DNA of 64,000 nucleotides from Epiperipatus broadwayi (lineage: Eukaryota > Onychophora > Udeonychophora > Euonychophora > Peripatidae): contig JAQFVV010006197.1 of NCBI GenBank assembly GCA_028023455.1, forward strand, positions 18,473,254 through 18,537,253. Reading direction: 5' to 3'. A program made the translations under genes and the position numbers. Shown here piece after piece: positions 61,421 to 64,000 of the stretch. How positions within the stretch are numbered: position 1 is the stretch's first letter; the number at the start of each line of letters is the position of its first letter. The notes beneath the pieces were generated by a model. The model did no database searches, was not told the origin of the DNA, and worked only from the letters and a program-made list of their open reading frames with translations.

Positions 61421-62769
61421 AGTGATAATGTTTGAAGATGATGGAAGCATATGCATATATATTATTATGTATAATAAGCACACCTATATATATATATATG
61501 TATTATTATAATATATTTATTTATATGATCAGAAATACATTAATCTATATTTATTTCATGTATATATTTATGTATGTTTTACTATTTGCTTTTATATACA
61601 TAAAGTTTACAAGTTTGTTTAATATTTATGTACATAAGGATATATATATAACATTAAAAACCAGACAACACTTAGACAATCCCAATATCAATAATAATCA
61701 ACAATTTTTATCTATTGTCAAGACAATATATATATATTGCAAATTATTGTTTACATATAATCATATATATGGATATAACTAAATGTCAATGTAATTTTGA
61801 TTTTTATATGAATCTCTTGTATTTTCATATTTATGCATTTATATATTATATTTGTAATTTATGATAACAGAATAATAATACATGTTACAAAAACAATATA
61901 TTATGTAATGTCTTATATTACATAATATATTTATGTTATTTATTGTTATTACTGTATTTAGGTACCAACACATTCTTTTATTTGAATAAAAGGGATTTCT
62001 AAATTATAACCTAAATGAAGAAATTCTGACTTTGTCTTAAAAAAAATTTTCAGAATAAAACTAGTGCAAATAACTATAAAAAATATTATTACACTTATAG
62101 ATTTAATGTTTTATTTTTTTTAATTGTAGGTTTTATATGTATATAAATTTGCAAATTTTCATTTGACTATTAAAATCTTCCATAGAATTTATTATATATT
62201 TTTTCAGTTATAAATATTTATCATCATATTTTCTTCTTTTGCGTTGAACAAAAAATTTGTTTATTATATTTTAACATTTTTGCCAAATATAGATAGCCAT
62301 CTTCAGAAATAATTATAAAAAGAAATTAAAAACAAGGATGATAAATAAAAATAACCATAATCATAATTACATAAGTATAGAAATCAAAATTTAAGCACTA
62401 TTGCTTGTAATCTCAAATAAAAGACAATGGTTACTAGATGTGGTAAATGTTGGAATAAAAGGTTTTTTTTATTAAAAATCCAAATTCTATATAAAATCAT
62501 GATCAAAGAGAAGCTGCTGTCAAATTTAAATAGATTATATCCAGATTGTGAATATAACACAGAGTTGTATTAGCAGATTTGTTACAAAATTTAAGGAAAC
62601 AAGATTCCTATGTAATTAAATTAATAGTGAACCATTAAGATCTATTTATTGATGATGATACAATGATTATTATCTTCCTCAAGACAACAGGATTTTTAAA
62701 AATATCTTTTACATTTTTACTTTGATATAATGCTAAGATTATGGAACATCTTGCTTATATATATCATCA
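61421..62769. other. AT-rich sequence with TA-rich low-complexity tract
   Basis: A 116-codon frame at 61,432-61,782 is almost all Y, I, M, F and N, produced by TA-rich sequence; not a gene. Nothing else recognised. Confidence 0.5.
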
Positions 62770-62990
62770 CTATCATTTTCAAATAAAGTCAAGAATCTCC
62801 TGAATTTAATCCATTTTCTGTGAATCATGTCTCTTCTCTACATTATTCCAACATTATTCAACTCATGTATGATTTCTTTTTATTTTATGTAAAATCTCTT
62901 GGGGTCCAATTTAGAATTTTAATTATCTATCATTTATCTTTTCTTCTAGCAATATATCTATTTCTTAACAATGTTAAAGAAATCTAATTT
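62770..62990 (-). pseudogene. LINE fragment, antisense
   Basis: atgtctcttctctacattattccaac and aaaatctcttggggtccaatttagaatttt recall 300-345 in the first LINE remnant (cttgggatccagtttaggattt). A short diverged copy of the same 3' region. Confidence 0.4.
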
Positions 62991-64000
62991 GTTATCTAAC
63001 ATATATTTCACTTTCAATCCATCGTTAATCTTAATAAGTAATATATAAGTGACTATTAATAAGAAGAAAGAGAATTCTAAAGACAAACTGCTAAAAGAAC
63101 TATTCAAAACTTGAGAATGATCAATATGTGAAAATAAAATACCCAACATGAATATAAGGCTAAACATAAATGTTTTATATTTTAAAAAATATTTATAAAC
63201 TTAAACTTTTTTTTGTACTCAGAAATTATATCAGTATATTAATTTTGTAAAAATATAATAAAGATTTTAAGAAAATATCTCTTTCAATTTAAAGACAATG
63301 ATTTTTTTTTTCTGTTATTATAAATAAAACATGGGATTTCTAACTCTCTTTCATTTTCAGAAAACATGAACTTATTTCTATTTTAGTGTATTAATGTATT
63401 ATTTCTGTAATTAAAATATACATTAAAATTATTATTTTTATATTTGTTATTTATTTCCTACATGTTTTGATTTCTTTCTACATAGATTATCTTCAAGATA
63501 TTTTTTAAATATATATACAAAATATATGCAATTTTTGTTTAATAATTTCAGTTTTAAAATAATTTTGCAACTGAACTTGATAAAAAAGCTTCTACACATT
63601 CTATATATATATTCTGAAGATGATCGACATATAACAAAGTTGAAATGCACATAGGAAAAAAATATTAAACTGAAACAATAATTTCAATGTACATTTTAGC
63701 AAAAAAGTACATCTACGAAAATAATTGAATAAAACATCCAATAGTTTCATCAGAATGAAAACCCTTCTTTACTGCAATGTATTAAAAACTTTTTAATTAC
63801 TTATAAAAGGTATACAAAGACTACTAATATTTTGATACTTTGCAATAAATCAGTATTAATCACATAGTTAATTTATTAGAAGATTATGATATTCAAGTGC
63901 TGCAAAGATATATTGAGCTTAAATATTTCCATTAATTAATCTGGATTAATTTTTTTTTTTTTACACTACTTACATGAGAATTTCATATGCATCTAAAAAA
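62991..64000. other. AT-rich sequence, nothing identified
   Basis: Two short minus frames (62,958-63,167; 63,447-63,650) have no recognised motif. No repeat found. Confidence 0.45.

Noticed and set aside
61432-61782. 116-codon open frame, the second longest in the window
   Set aside because: Composition is nearly all Y, I, M, F and N from TA-rich sequence; no domain and no regulatory context.

Overview
This is a very AT-rich (roughly three quarters A+T by eye), non-coding-looking piece of a eukaryotic nuclear genome. No long open reading frame, operon, rRNA or canonical tRNA gene is present. Everything recognisable is a transposable element, a relic of one, or a simple or tandem repeat. The mix is RTE-like LINEs, a Ty3/gypsy LTR element, Merlin DNA transposons, a Helitron-like segment, tRNA-derived SINEs and many foldback elements. 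This points to an invertebrate animal (mollusc, cnidarian, flatworm or AT-rich arthropod). I cannot name the species from sequence alone.

Layout. 0-10 kb: two antisense LINE remnants (0.14-0.86, 8.6-9.24 kb), a hammerhead-like motif near 1.0 kb, a possible TGTAACC...GGTTACA-bounded insertion (1.4-4.76 kb), three inverted-repeat elements and a SINE. 10-20 kb: tandem tRNA-like SINE units, a second type of LINE reverse transcriptase relic, a 362-bp palindromic element with 8-bp target duplications, and a 5-kb interval with inverted termini (15.2-20.2 kb) holding a second hammerhead-like motif. 20-35 kb: a Helitron-like element, a 1.8-kb antisense LINE reverse transcriptase relic, a foldback element, a 1.96-kb Merlin element with a decayed DDE transposase, a 33-bp minisatellite, an antisense LINE endonuclease, paired SINEs, and one candidate exon with a 48-bp in-frame tandem duplication.

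35.355-52.641 kb is the main structure: one minus-strand Ty3/gypsy retrotransposon with 2.37-kb LTRs, broken by at least three later insertions. A palindromic element sits in its reverse transcriptase. A second Merlin copy sits in its 5' LTR, and the 3' LTR at 37.1 kb preserves the empty target site. A 6.37-kb TG...CA insertion with a 6-bp ATATAT duplication splits the end of the same LTR and carries a ~117-bp satellite. With the two LTR insertions removed, the LTR lengths agree within about 10 bp (2,379 against 2,370).

52.6-64 kb: sense LINE 3' ends and a long decayed LINE reverse transcriptase (58.6-59.6 kb), a three-unit palindromic element inserted in LINE sequence with an 11-bp duplication, and another foldback element.

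The genes do not work together as a pathway; all coding relics are broken. The most unusual signals are the palindromic family with one-sided tails and variable-length target duplications, the repeated insertion of TG...CA elements into (AT)n runs, and the two hammerhead-like motifs.
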